Of a stretch of 47,852 nucleotides of DNA, positions 17,475 to 26,538 are shown one piece after another. The notes under the pieces are model-generated. The model made no database searches, was not told where the DNA came from, and saw nothing but the letters and a program-made list of their open reading frames with translations. Numbering within the stretch: the stretch's first letter is position 1; every line of letters begins with the position of its first letter. A program made the position numbers and the translations under genes. This DNA comes from Sporolactobacillus laevolacticus DSM 442 (lineage in GTDB: Bacteria > Bacillota > Bacilli > Bacillales > Sporolactobacillaceae): positions 7,825-55,676 of the forward strand of contig NZ_AWTC01000001.1 in assembly GCF_000497245.1 (NCBI RefSeq), read 5' to 3'.

Positions 17475-18111
17475 TTACATGCTTGCCGATTCTGATTGAT
17501 GCGATAATTTCACTCTAAACACTCGAACTAATTTGATCAGAATTTTATAGATTAAATAACCAAGTGCAGCTCCTGCCCCATTACAGATCACATCATCAAT
17601 GTCAGCTACTCGAATAGAAGTACCGAAAAGAATTTCAATGAATTGAAGCGTTTCAATAGCAACGGAGACCAGCAGTCCGAAAAAAAACTGTCGCACGAAA
17701 TGTTTGAAATTTCCCACGCCAAATCGGGGCAATGATGCCTAATGGTACAAACAAAAGAATGTTGCCTCCGACATTTTTGAGAATTAATTCGATCATGAAT
17801 AATGAATCTCCGCTATAGGCCGTACCGATCGATCCAACTTCTCTAATAATTGAAATCAAAGGAATGATATTTATCCCATGCCTGATATTGTCGAGATACA
17901 TTGGAGCGCCAATCCTGAACATCAATGGGAATAAGGTTACGGACACAACAAGAACTATGTAAAAAACAAAGAAAAGCTGCACGGTTTCTGCCAACCAATG
18001 GATAGGTAGATGCTTTTTGTGTCTGATATAAAGAAAAATACTACGCACTGCACAATAGATGCCTGTACCAAATAAAGCAAAAAAACAATTGTCAATTAAT
18101 GCATAATACAT
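17475..18111 (-). pseudogene. VanZ-family membrane protein with a frameshift in an A8 tract
   Basis: From ATG 18111 (AAGGTGG upstream) the protein shows VanZ features: helices, INIIPLISII and NVGGNILLFVPLGIIAP. It then leaves frame near 17687 and stops at 17653. The other frame continues the domain: FFFGLLVSVAIETLQF and RVADIDDVICNGAGAALGY, the hallmark C-terminal VanZ motif, ending at 17475. Reading 7 instead of 8 A bases (17680-17687) joins the halves into about 211 residues. VanZ proteins are associated with low-level teicoplanin resistance and other envelope roles. Could be slippage-prone phase variation, decay or a homopolymer error. Confidence 0.85.
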
Positions 18112-18202
18112 ACACTTAGCCACCTTATACTCTTAGAATAACGTTTTATCAATAATGGATTATGTTAGGATAGAGAAAATCGTGATGTAATGGAGGCGAA
18201 TT

Positions 18203-18608
18203 ATTAAAATAGATTTAGGAAAAGCTTTGTATCGAGCAGCTGCCGAGTTAGTCTATAGTAGGTATCCAAAAGGTTGGGGTGGCGCTGCGGCAATGTACAC
18301 TTCCGACAAACGCATTCTAACCAGTGTTGCTCCTGACGTTATCAACGCTTCCTCTTAACTTTGTATGGAAACAGGCGCTCTTAGAAGCATTTAAGTTGAA
18401 CACGGAAATCACACATACATTGTGCATTGCAAGAGAAAATGAACATAGTGCATTTAAAGTTTTGACGCCCTGCGGTATCTGCCAGGAGCGCCTTTATTAC
18501 TGGGGACCAAAAGTTAAAGCGGCTGTCACGAACGATCAGGGCTTACTGGAATTTAAAACATTAGAAGAAATTCAACCGTATCATTGGTATCAAGCATACA
18601 GAAAATAG
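18203..18608 (+). pseudogene. Broken cytidine/blasticidin-S deaminase-like gene
   Basis: Two reading frames together encode a small zinc-dependent deaminase. The first, after TGGAGG (18191-18196), begins at an ATT where ATG is expected and reads YPKGWGGAAAMYT, then VAPDVINASS. A TAA at 18356-18358 replaces what is usually Glu, and the same frame resumes with LCMETGA, the catalytic Cys/Glu zinc motif. After 18379 the frame must shift (net loss of two bases or gain of one) to reach LEAFKLN and then LTPCGICQERLYYWG, the second zinc motif. Restored length about 135 residues, the family norm. Three lesions make real inactivation likely. Confidence 0.85.
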
Positions 18609-18675
18609 TTACTTTTGTATACCTTTTTTAGTAGATCAAGCCTGAATTTTCAGTGAATCTCTCAACATAATTAGA

Positions 18676-19095
18676 TTAAGCTTTACTTTGTGCTTCTTCC
18701 CGCAATTTCAAAAGATACGAAATAATTTCTCGTCTCCGAATAATACCTATAAATACGCCACTGTCATCAACAATAGGCACAAAGTTTTGGGACAAAGACT
18801 TTTCCATAATGTCTTCAATTTCTACATCAATCGAAATAGCCTTTATGTCCCTGTATCTTGGAACATCTTTCAGCAACATCTTTTCGGTATCCCAAAAATC
18901 AAGATCTTCATTCTTCTTTAAATTCCAGAGAATATCTCCTTCTGTCAATGTTCCTACGTAAATGCCCTTTTTATTTAAAATCGGAATTGCAGAGTAACGA
19001 TAATGCTCCATTTTCTCCAGAGCTTGCCTTATCGTCCAATGATCATACACAAACTTAACATCACTTTTTGGCGTAATCAAAAAAGCTGCATTCAT
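18676..19095 (-). CDS. Tandem CBS-domain protein
   Basis: A 139-residue protein consisting of a pair of CBS motifs (about residues 10-65 and 75-130), recognisable by YSAIPILNKKGIYVGTLTEG and FVPIVDDSGVFIGIIRR. CBS pairs bind adenine nucleotides (AMP, ATP, c-di-AMP) and act as stand-alone energy or second-messenger sensors. It is not an obvious relative of DarB/CbpB. Start at ATG 19095; the TTG one codon earlier is slightly better spaced from AGGAG. Converges on the deaminase remnant. Confidence 0.87.
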   Translation of the reverse strand: MNAAFLITPKSDVKFVYDHWTIRQALEKMEHYRYSAIPILNKKGIYVGTLTEGDILWNLKKNEDLDFWDTEKMLLKDVPRYRDIKAISIDVEIEDIMEKSLSQNFVPIVDDSGVFIGIIRRREIISYLLKLREEAQSKA

Positions 19096-19270
19096 CAACT
19101 ATCCGCTCCTCGCTTACACATAACATTCCATCTATCTCTGTTCGTTGTTACCAAACACTCTATGACCATTGAAGATGAAATCGCTTATTACTTTCCTCTA
19201 TTATTTTGCCATAAAAATTGTCCCATTTGATATTTTTTATGTGAAAGTTTAATAAAATAACGCGTCTTTC

Positions 19271-19286
19271 AAGAACGTATGTTCTT
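19271..19286. promoter_or_regulatory. LexA/SOS-box-like palindrome
   Basis: AAGAAC-GTAT-GTTCTT is a perfect 16-bp palindrome with the GAAC-N4-GTTC core of Gram-positive LexA (DinR) boxes, but the flanking C/G of the consensus is A/T here. It lies 77 bases upstream of the hydrolase start. Regulatory meaning is inferred. Confidence 0.35.
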
Positions 19287-19362
19287 TTCTGTGGATAAAT
19301 GGTACACTTATCCTGTGATCACGACGATACATTTTACACTCTTCAAATCAAAGGAGATCATT

Positions 19363-20202
19363 ATGGAAAAAGTTAAGGTTCACAGAAGCGTGGCTAAGTT
19401 GAAGACGATTAACCTGTTTTACTTTGACACAAAAACCAATGGGCCAGTTATTCTATGTCTTCACGGAAGATATGGAAGAGCAGAAACGTGGGTTGATTTT
19501 ATCCAGCACTATGGGGATCGGTACAGAATTATCGCTCCCGATCAAAGAGGGCATGGATTGAGTGATAAGCCGATTGCTAAATATACAACTGAGGAAATGG
19601 CTGAGGACATGATCGAACTACTGGATTTCTTAAAGATTGATTCAGTCATTGTCGTTGGTCATTCAATGGGTGGTGCAATTGCCGGATACTTGGCTGTTAA
19701 GTACCCTCAGTATGTAACAGCAACAGCACTCCTTGACAAATCTGCTTCCGGGCCTGATCAGCCGAACACGTTGCCATTAGACAAAATTCCAGCAATTGAC
19801 CCCGTAACGAACAATTGGCCTTTACCTTTTGCCAGCTTAAGTGAAGCCAAGGCTTTCATTCATCAAGCTATGGATTCGGACTTGAGCTATCAGTATTTCA
19901 TGAATAGTTTAGTTGAAACTGTAGATGGATACGATATGATGTTCAGCGCTCAGGCGATAGCTGCTAACATCGCATATTATGAACGTTGGTTTCATCTGTT
20001 GCCCAGCATCAATTGTCTCGTATTGCTCATTCGTGCAAAAGGCAATGACGCCGTTTCAGACGAAGATTTTATAAAAATGCAATCTCTGCTTCCAAATTGC
20101 ATCGCACGCGAAATGTCTAATCCCAACCATAACGTTCATTTATCAAATAAAGAGGAATTTTATCGTTATTTCGATGAATTTCTTAAAAGAACGTTCAGTT
20201 AA
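19363..20202 (+). CDS. Alpha/beta-fold hydrolase
   Basis: A 279-residue alpha/beta hydrolase. Seen: oxyanion-hole segment LCLHGRYG, the region APDQRGHGLSDKP, the nucleophile elbow VVGHSMGGAIAGYLA (Ser), and a C-terminal His in NPNHNVHLS. This places it with haloperoxidase, esterase or epoxide-hydrolase-like enzymes; substrate not determinable. ATG 19363 has AAGGAGATC upstream; the longer frame from 19279 begins inside the palindrome and is rejected. Cytoplasmic (no signal peptide). Confidence 0.9.
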   Translation: MEKVKVHRSVAKLKTINLFYFDTKTNGPVILCLHGRYGRAETWVDFIQHYGDRYRIIAPDQRGHGLSDKPIAKYTTEEMAEDMIELLDFLKIDSVIVVGHSMGGAIAGYLAVKYPQYVTATALLDKSASGPDQPNTLPLDKIPAIDPVTNNWPLPFASLSEAKAFIHQAMDSDLSYQYFMNSLVETVDGYDMMFSAQAIAANIAYYERWFHLLPSINCLVLLIRAKGNDAVSDEDFIKMQSLLPNCIAREMSNPNHNVHLSNKEEFYRYFDEFLKRTFS

Positions 20203-20277
20203 ATATATGGCGTTACTTTCTAACAGATAATCCCCCTTAAATGTTTTATTAAAAAAACACTCAAGAGGGACATTATT

Positions 20278-21804
20278 TTAATCTATGGTTGAATTATCGG
20301 CTTTTCTTATTTTTAAATAATCGATATGAACATGATCATCCGTCCACAATCTTAGTCCATCAGAGCTGAGTTGAGGGAAAATCAAACTGCTAAGTACATA
20401 CTCCCCATCATTAACAAATATTTCTATAGTACTTCGATCCACTAAGATATCGAGTTTAATTTTTCCATTTTTCGGAGGTATATGAACTTTATATGCTTTT
20501 GCGAAGTCAGTCATACTGACAATACCGCTGTGCGTCCGATCAAATACGAGTTCTTGAATATTTTTATCGTACGTTATATCTGTATGTTCGTCATTTCCAT
20601 CTCTCAATGATAAACCGAATTTTGCACTGGTGGAGTCGTCTACTGTAAACGTTGATTCAATGGAATAAGATGTTTCATGAATATTTTTAAGCAGATTATC
20701 CTGCCCTGTATAAATTACCTGATCACCGAAGTAAGCAAGCTCAGTTAAATTATCTTTTAAATTCCATACAGGATTTTGTACTAATTTAAGACCTTCAGAT
20801 GTATTTCTTAAAGTTAATTCACGTACAACACTGGTGTTCCCGATATAGTTCTCCCAGGGAACCTGACGCGCATAATTCCAGTTACTCATCCAAGATATAA
20901 AGTATCGATAATTTTCATTTGTGTACGGAGCGTCCCATGTTACACCGGTATATGAATCAGGGCCATCCTCCAGCCATTTAACATTTGTTTGATTATGAAA
21001 ACTCTCTCCATCAAAATCACCAATAAAATAAGCGGAACCAGTCGTATGACCATAATTGAATCCATTTCCACCAACCATGAGTACCCATTTTTTCTGATCT
21101 GGATTGCCATCCTCATTCAACTGAAACAAATCAGGACATTCAACAATACCTATATCCTGTCTCACGAACGATGAAGTGTAGGTCCAATTTTTCAGATCAG
21201 ATGAAGTATAAAACCCAACCTTGTCTTTTTCCGCCATCACCATTACCCATTTTTTTGTCGGTTCATACCAAATGATTTTCGGGTCGCGAAAATCCGCGCT
21301 GCCTGTCGGATTGTGCTGCACCAAACCATAATATTTAAACGTATTTCCTCCATCAGTGCTGTACCAAAGATGTGTGGACTGCCCTTCTACAGGCATAGTG
21401 ACCAGTGCAATAACAGCATCTTTCCCGAAACCCGCCGTATTATTTGTATCGACTACCGTACTCCCGGTCCATGGATCCCCATTTGGCGTTTTATATTTTT
21501 CAATCGCTACGGGCTCTCTCTTCCAATGCACAAGATCAGTAGATTCTACATGTGCCCATTCAGTTCCGTTCCCGCCCCAGGAATAATCTTTGTTATACAG
21601 ATAATAAAGGTGATGAACGCCATTGATGTAGAGCGGTCTTTGTACATCATTCATCCATTTAGTCGACGGCGTTACGTGATACAACGGCCTGAATGACTCT
21701 GCTAGTACCCTATCAGGTACACTTACTGTAGATACACCTATTCCAACTACTAACAATGTTAAAAACAAACCCAACCAACTTACAGGTTTTTGCGTTACTT
21801 TCAA
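20278..21804 (-). CDS. levB: Secreted GH32 levanase, LevB-like
   Basis: A 508-residue glycoside hydrolase family 32 enzyme. Residues 1-35 form a signal peptide (Lys-containing start, hydrophobic helix, cleavage near VLAES). The catalytic triad is present: nucleophile Asp in TKWMNDVQRP, transition-state stabiliser in FRDPK, acid/base Glu in VECPDLF. The overall order (YYLYNKDY, NGTEWAH, DPWTGSTVVD, TAGFGKDA) closely resembles B. subtilis LevB endolevanase, so release of short levan oligosaccharides outside the cell is likely; exo-levanase or inulinase is the alternative. Val replaces the usual Pro after the nucleophile Asp-containing WMND. Start is TTG 21804 after GAGGG. No partner levansucrase or PTS genes are in the window. 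Confidence 0.88.
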   Translation of the reverse strand: MKVTQKPVSWLGLFLTLLVVGIGVSTVSVPDRVLAESFRPLYHVTPSTKWMNDVQRPLYINGVHHLYYLYNKDYSWGGNGTEWAHVESTDLVHWKREPVAIEKYKTPNGDPWTGSTVVDTNNTAGFGKDAVIALVTMPVEGQSTHLWYSTDGGNTFKYYGLVQHNPTGSADFRDPKIIWYEPTKKWVMVMAEKDKVGFYTSSDLKNWTYTSSFVRQDIGIVECPDLFQLNEDGNPDQKKWVLMVGGNGFNYGHTTGSAYFIGDFDGESFHNQTNVKWLEDGPDSYTGVTWDAPYTNENYRYFISWMSNWNYARQVPWENYIGNTSVVRELTLRNTSEGLKLVQNPVWNLKDNLTELAYFGDQVIYTGQDNLLKNIHETSYSIESTFTVDDSTSAKFGLSLRDGNDEHTDITYDKNIQELVFDRTHSGIVSMTDFAKAYKVHIPPKNGKIKLDILVDRSTIEIFVNDGEYVLSSLIFPQLSSDGLRLWTDDHVHIDYLKIRKADNSTID

Positions 21805-22016
21805 TGGATTCCCTCTTTTTGATCATAAAGTACCCCATCTTCATTAATTTTTGGAATAAAAATACAATTATGGTAATGGAGCCATAAACTTTATCGGACA
21901 AAAAAGGAAAATATTTCAATTTTTTAATTGTTCTATTATGTAGTTAACATAACAATGTAACGATTTAAGAAAAAAAACGTTGTTTAGTATATATATGGAA
22001 AAGGAGATTTACAAAA

Positions 22017-22778
22017 ATGAAAATTGCTGCACTTTATGATATCCACGGTAATTTTCCTGCACTGAGAGCAGTGCTTGACGAAGTTAATTTCTTACAACCG
22101 GATTGGATTGTAATTGGTGGCGATATTGTTTCAGGACCAATGCCTGTTCAAACGCTAGAGTGTCTTTTTAATTTACAAAAAAATGTAAGAGTCACATTCA
22201 TTCGAGGTAATGGGGATAGAGAAGTTGTCGAAGCATCGAGGGGACTCGGATTAGAAAATCTATCAGAACAGGGGCACAAAACACAACAGTGGGTTGCTGA
22301 ACAATTGACTGACAGGCATATTGAGTTTCTTTCAAATTTAAAAAGCGTTACAAGTCTTCATGCGGAATACATCGGTGACTTGCTATTCTGTCATGCTACA
22401 CCAATCAGTGATTCTGATATTTTCACCCCTAAATCAAGTAAAGAACATTTGGAGAAAATATTTGAGAATGTCAAGCAACCCATTATTGTGTGCGGACATA
22501 CTCATATGCAGTTCAAGTTAAAATTTGAAAAAAAGATTATTTTTAACTCTGGAAGTGTTGGGATGCCCTTTGCTAAACAGCCTGGGGCTTACTGGCTTTT
22601 TATTGATCCAGATGGGATCCAGTTTAAACGAACATCTTATGATTTGAATGCAGCAGCAAAGTTATTTAGACAAAGTAACGATCCATATGTGGATGATTTC
22701 ATCAATCATAATTTACTTCACATTCCCACTGAAGATGAAGCCATGGCATTGCTAAACAAAATCACAAAAAATAGATGA
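22017..22778 (+). CDS. Calcineurin-like metallophosphoesterase
   Basis: A 253-residue dinuclear-metal phosphoesterase. All five motifs are visible: ALYDIHGN, VIGGDIVSG, RGNGDRE, FCHATP and CGHTHMQF. Length and motif spacing fit the bacterial YfcE/serine-threonine-phosphatase-like group that hydrolyses phosphodiesters or nucleotides. ATG 22017 with AAGGAG upstream. Divergent from the levanase; no operon partner. Confidence 0.9.
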   Translation: MKIAALYDIHGNFPALRAVLDEVNFLQPDWIVIGGDIVSGPMPVQTLECLFNLQKNVRVTFIRGNGDREVVEASRGLGLENLSEQGHKTQQWVAEQLTDRHIEFLSNLKSVTSLHAEYIGDLLFCHATPISDSDIFTPKSSKEHLEKIFENVKQPIIVCGHTHMQFKLKFEKKIIFNSGSVGMPFAKQPGAYWLFIDPDGIQFKRTSYDLNAAAKLFRQSNDPYVDDFINHNLLHIPTEDEAMALLNKITKNR

Positions 22779-22963
22779 GTATGTTATTACGTAGTCAGTG
22801 TTTACAGCGTAGATTATAATAGATTTCGATTATGGTTTTCGATTAAGTGGCATAATGGAAAGTCTTCCTCCAATTTCAGACAACCGTCATACAATTGTCA
22901 AATTCGCGTCAGCATTCCGTTACAGCAAGATCAGACGAATGTTTTGCTTGAGCACCTCATGTC

Positions 22964-23326
22964 TTACACAAGATTATCATTTGAACCATTCTCAAGAATT
23001 TCACTGAGACGATTTTCTCTCCCCCATTGCGCCATTAACTCAAGGATTGGGATCAGGCTGTTCCCACGCTCATTGAGACGATACTCTACCTTTGGCGGGA
23101 CTTGAGCATAGTCTATGCGTTCAATTAATTCATCATTGCGTAATTCACTTAAAACTTGGCTCAGCATTTTATGGGTTATTGATGGGAGGTTTCTTTTTAG
23201 TTCACCATACCTCATGACCTTATTTTTAAACAATTTATAGAGAATAAGCCATTTCCATCTTCCCCCTGCAACTGACAACGTATAAGAGATTGAGCAGTTT
23301 CCTTCATCGACGGACCATTTTTTCAT
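22964..23326 (-). CDS. HxlR-family transcriptional regulator
   Basis: A 120-residue winged-helix protein of the HxlR family: the family start with Cys near the N-terminus (GNCSISYTLSVAGGRWKWLI), then LPSITHKMLSQVLSEL and the wing EYRLNERG. HxlR proteins sense electrophiles or redox state through the N-terminal Cys. Divergent from an MFS pump at 23464, which it probably regulates. Confidence 0.9.
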   Translation of the reverse strand: MKKWSVDEGNCSISYTLSVAGGRWKWLILYKLFKNKVMRYGELKRNLPSITHKMLSQVLSELRNDELIERIDYAQVPPKVEYRLNERGNSLIPILELMAQWGRENRLSEILENGSNDNLV

Positions 23327-23345
23327 CTTTACTTTCCTTTCATAT

Positions 23346-23370
23346 AGTATCTAACAATAAAGTGCATACT
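23346..23370. promoter_or_regulatory. Putative HxlR operator
   Basis: AGTAT (23346-23350) and ATACT (23366-23370) make a dyad in the 137-bp gap between the divergent HxlR and MFS genes. Arms are short, so the call is tentative. Confidence 0.35.
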
Positions 23371-23463
23371 GTCTTTTTCTATCATCACTATATACACTGA
23401 TTAGAGAAAATACAAGGATATAGCCTGACGCTGTGGGCGGCTTTATGAAAGGATTGATTACGT

Positions 23464-24621
23464 TTGAAACCGATGTGGAAGATCTATGCCTTAGCAGTAA
23501 TCAGTTTTCTGATCGGAACCTCACAATTTGTGATCTCCGGTTTTCTCGATCAGATCGCTACCACTATGGGCATCTCTGTTGCTAATGCCGGTCAATTTAT
23601 TACCGTGTATTCACTCACCTATGCCATTGCCACGCCTATTCTCATTACATTAACTGTAAGCATCGACCGGCGCAAACTCATCTTATGGTCGCTTGCCGTA
23701 TTCGTCTTTGGAAATTTACTGTCCTACTTCTTCCCAGGCTACGGATGTTTTATTCTATCAAGAATGATCGTTGCTCTCGGAGCTGGAATGGTTATTGTTA
23801 CCACACTTACTATTGCCACAAAAATTGCACCAGCAGGCAAACAGGCAAGCTCAATCGCTGCTGTCACAACAGGTTTTACAACGGCACTTATTCTTGGCGT
23901 TCCGATTGGGCGGCTATTATCCTCTGCTTTTGGATGGAGAAGTGTTTTCCTGGACATTGCTCTCTTTGGGGTGCTTGCAACGCTTGTGATTATTGCAGTC
24001 GTTCCAAACGCAAAGGGAGATGATCCCGTTCCACTTTTGAAACAATTCGCCTTGCTGAAAAATCCAAATGTGTTGACCGGCCTAATCATCACTCTCTTTT
24101 GGCTAAGCGGGTATGCCATTGTGTTCACTTACATATCCCCTTATTTGCTGCAAGGATTGCATTTGCCCGAAGGATTATTGAGTCCAGCGTTATTCGTTTT
24201 TGGGATCGCATGTCTGATCGGTACAACGATCGGCGGGTATTGTGCAGATCGATTTGGTATAACGGCTACATTGCTTATTGGTATGGGAATAAATGTAGTG
24301 TCACTTACCCTACTCTCACTATCTACTGGATCACCTGTCTTCCTTTTCATCTCTCTGTTCATTTGGTCTGCTTCAGTATGGAGTTCCCAACCCACACAAC
24401 AATACAATCTTGTCACACTATCCCCGTCACAATCAGGGATTATGCTTAGTTTAAATCAGTCTGCCAGTCAACTTGCTATGGCAATTGGTGCAGCCGTTGG
24501 CGGTGTTACAATTAACAAGTTCTCCTTACACTCAATCACCTGGTTTGGGACTGTCGGTGTTGCCGCAGCCATGATCCTCGTGTGGGGACTGCATCATATG
24601 CAAATACAACATGCTGATTAA
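23464..24621 (+). CDS. MFS transporter (AraJ/YdhP-like DHA1 exporter)
   Basis: A 385-residue 12-helix major facilitator. Features: motif A region LTVSIDRRKLILWSL, helix 4 SRMIVALGAGMVIVTTLTIA and motif C-like LGVPIGRLL in helix 5, as in DHA1 sugar-efflux and multidrug exporters. Starts at TTG 23464 (AAAGGA upstream); an ATG three codons later is possible. Divergent HxlR regulator suggests induction by toxic electrophiles. Confidence 0.87.
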   Translation: MKPMWKIYALAVISFLIGTSQFVISGFLDQIATTMGISVANAGQFITVYSLTYAIATPILITLTVSIDRRKLILWSLAVFVFGNLLSYFFPGYGCFILSRMIVALGAGMVIVTTLTIATKIAPAGKQASSIAAVTTGFTTALILGVPIGRLLSSAFGWRSVFLDIALFGVLATLVIIAVVPNAKGDDPVPLLKQFALLKNPNVLTGLIITLFWLSGYAIVFTYISPYLLQGLHLPEGLLSPALFVFGIACLIGTTIGGYCADRFGITATLLIGMGINVVSLTLLSLSTGSPVFLFISLFIWSASVWSSQPTQQYNLVTLSPSQSGIMLSLNQSASQLAMAIGAAVGGVTINKFSLHSITWFGTVGVAAAMILVWGLHHMQIQHAD

Positions 24622-24846
24622 ATAGTAGGTAAATTTCAATTGCTCGGAGTCATAACCGAAGTACAAAAAGCTTATTGAAATAATTTTGAACCAACTGATT
24701 AACCAAAGATGCAAAAAGATGTGCGAAAATATAGGAAGTACGTGATTAAAGAACTCTTTTTCTTTTATTCGTCACCCATTGCTTTAGCACTCTTCGTTTC
24801 TAAACACAAAACTAAAAATACGTCTCGATTCATAGGGAGCGATAAC

Positions 24847-25758
24847 ATGGTAAAAAAATTAAGATTATATCAAATTGATGCATTCACAAAAGAAAAATTC
24901 ACTGGAAATCCAGCAGGAGTGGTAACAAATGCGGATGGGTTAACACTGGGTGAGATGCAAAAAATAGCGAGAGAACTAAACAACTCTGAAACAGCCTTTA
25001 TCTTCTCATCCGATCAAAACAATTATGATGTTCATGTTCGGTTTTTCACACCAACAAATGAAGTTCCGATCTGCGGACATGCCACTATTGCTGCTCATTT
25101 TGCTCGTGCCATTGAGAACAATCTTGACGCTTGCAGAGTATATCAAAAAACTGGAGCGGGAATTTTACCCGTTGATCTCATTAAAGAACACGATGATTAC
25201 AGAATGATTATGACTCAAGGAAAAATTGAATTCGGCGATATTATTGATGGAAAACATAAAGCTCATCTCGTCTCTTCTCTTAATATGAGTGAGAATGACT
25301 TATTAGAAAATTATCCGATTCAAATTGTTTCAACTGGCCATTCCAAGGTCATGATCGGCATTAAAAGCAACGACCATTTGAACAAACTGCAACCTAATTA
25401 CGACGGTCTGGCTAATCTGAGCAAGATGATTGGGTGTAACGGATATTATGTTTTTACCATTGATGATTCCCCCAATAGTGACACTTTAGTTCACGGTCGA
25501 ATGTTCGCTCCTGCTATTGGTATTACTGAAGATCCGGTAACAGGAAATGCGAATGGTCCATTAGGCGCTTATCTGGTCCATCATCATTTGGTTAATCAAA
25601 ATCATTCATTATTTAAGTTTAAAGCGAAACAAGGAGAAGCGATAAAACGTCCGGGTACCATGGATGTCGAAGTTAAAATTAAAAATAATGAACCTGAAGA
25701 AGTTAAAATATCAGGACAAGCCGTGATCGCATTTAAGTCGGAATTATTATTGGAGTAA
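24847..25758 (+). CDS. PhzF-family isomerase/epimerase (first copy)
   Basis: A 303-residue member of the diaminopimelate-epimerase-fold PhzF family. Seen: QIDAFTKEKFTGNPAGVV, the catalytic Glu in LNNSETAFIF, VPICGHATIAAHFA, and EDPVTGNANGPLGAYL near the C-terminus. In phenazine producers PhzF isomerises DHHA; most homologues, as here with no phenazine genes nearby, have unknown substrates. ATG 24847 follows GGGAG. A second PhzF-family gene lies at 45839. Confidence 0.9.
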   Translation: MVKKLRLYQIDAFTKEKFTGNPAGVVTNADGLTLGEMQKIARELNNSETAFIFSSDQNNYDVHVRFFTPTNEVPICGHATIAAHFARAIENNLDACRVYQKTGAGILPVDLIKEHDDYRMIMTQGKIEFGDIIDGKHKAHLVSSLNMSENDLLENYPIQIVSTGHSKVMIGIKSNDHLNKLQPNYDGLANLSKMIGCNGYYVFTIDDSPNSDTLVHGRMFAPAIGITEDPVTGNANGPLGAYLVHHHLVNQNHSLFKFKAKQGEAIKRPGTMDVEVKIKNNEPEEVKISGQAVIAFKSELLLE

Positions 25759-25824
25759 AATACATTTCCACGCCTCGACCTTTTATTTTTGAAACAGCTC
25801 TTCTAGCTTATATTGGAGGGAAAT

Positions 25825-26397
25825 ATGAACACTTATATTTACATGGTGAGACATGGAGATTCACCGAAAACAGTGGGAACTGAACGAACAAGAGGGTTAA
25901 CTGCTCGGGGTAAATGCGATGCGCATCGCATAACTGATCTATTACACGGAGAGGATATTGATGTTTTTGTTTCCAGTCCATACAAGCGATCAATTCTCAC
26001 TATCCAGGAGTTAGCTGAACGTTCAGGACAAGAATTAATCGTATTTGAAGATCTTAAAGAGAGGATCTTTTCTACTGACAACAAGCGAATGCCTGATGAG
26101 GAATTATTCCCATTGTTAACGCAATCCTTTGCTGATCCAAACTTTGCTTTAAGGGGAGCAGAGTCTAATGCAGATTGTCAGATCCGGGCAATAAAAGTTT
26201 TAAAGGGATTATTAAAGACTTATCGAGGACAGAAAGTAGTACTAGGAACTCATGGAGCCGTTATGACTTTGATGATGGGCTTTTTTAACAGTCAATACGG
26301 TTTGAACTTTTTACTAAATACATCAAAACCAGATATATACAGAATGGAATTTAATGGTCAAGAATTGGTGGATGTTAAAAGATTATGGAACCGTTAG
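25825..26397 (+). CDS. Histidine phosphatase (phosphoglycerate-mutase-like)
   Basis: A 190-residue branch-2/branch-1 histidine phosphatase: catalytic RHG in YMVRHGDSP, the SSPYKRS arginine motif and the second His in LGTHGAV. These enzymes dephosphorylate small metabolites or proteins. ATG 25825 with GGAGGG upstream, 66 bases after PhzF in the same direction, possibly one unit. Confidence 0.9.
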   Translation: MNTYIYMVRHGDSPKTVGTERTRGLTARGKCDAHRITDLLHGEDIDVFVSSPYKRSILTIQELAERSGQELIVFEDLKERIFSTDNKRMPDEELFPLLTQSFADPNFALRGAESNADCQIRAIKVLKGLLKTYRGQKVVLGTHGAVMTLMMGFFNSQYGLNFLLNTSKPDIYRMEFNGQELVDVKRLWNR

Positions 26398-26538
26398 CTT
26401 CATAACTCTTGAAACGGTAAAAAATGTGTGTAGTACATTGTCATAAAAATTAATGAGGATCAGCCGCCAAACCTATCTTCATTTCTAAACCGCTTCGTGC
26501 TACAATGTCCATAATTTTATTTATCGAGGTGACTATCA

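Noticed and set aside
21805-22016. LicT/SacY-type antiterminator (RAT) or catabolite-response element before the levanase
   Set aside because: No RAT hairpin or convincing cre consensus seen; only a short TTATGG/CCATAA dyad (21868-21887).
23685-24128. Alternative-frame ORFs of 72-129 residues inside the MFS gene
   Set aside because: Shadows of the coding strand with no starts or domains; typical of GC-balanced membrane-protein genes.
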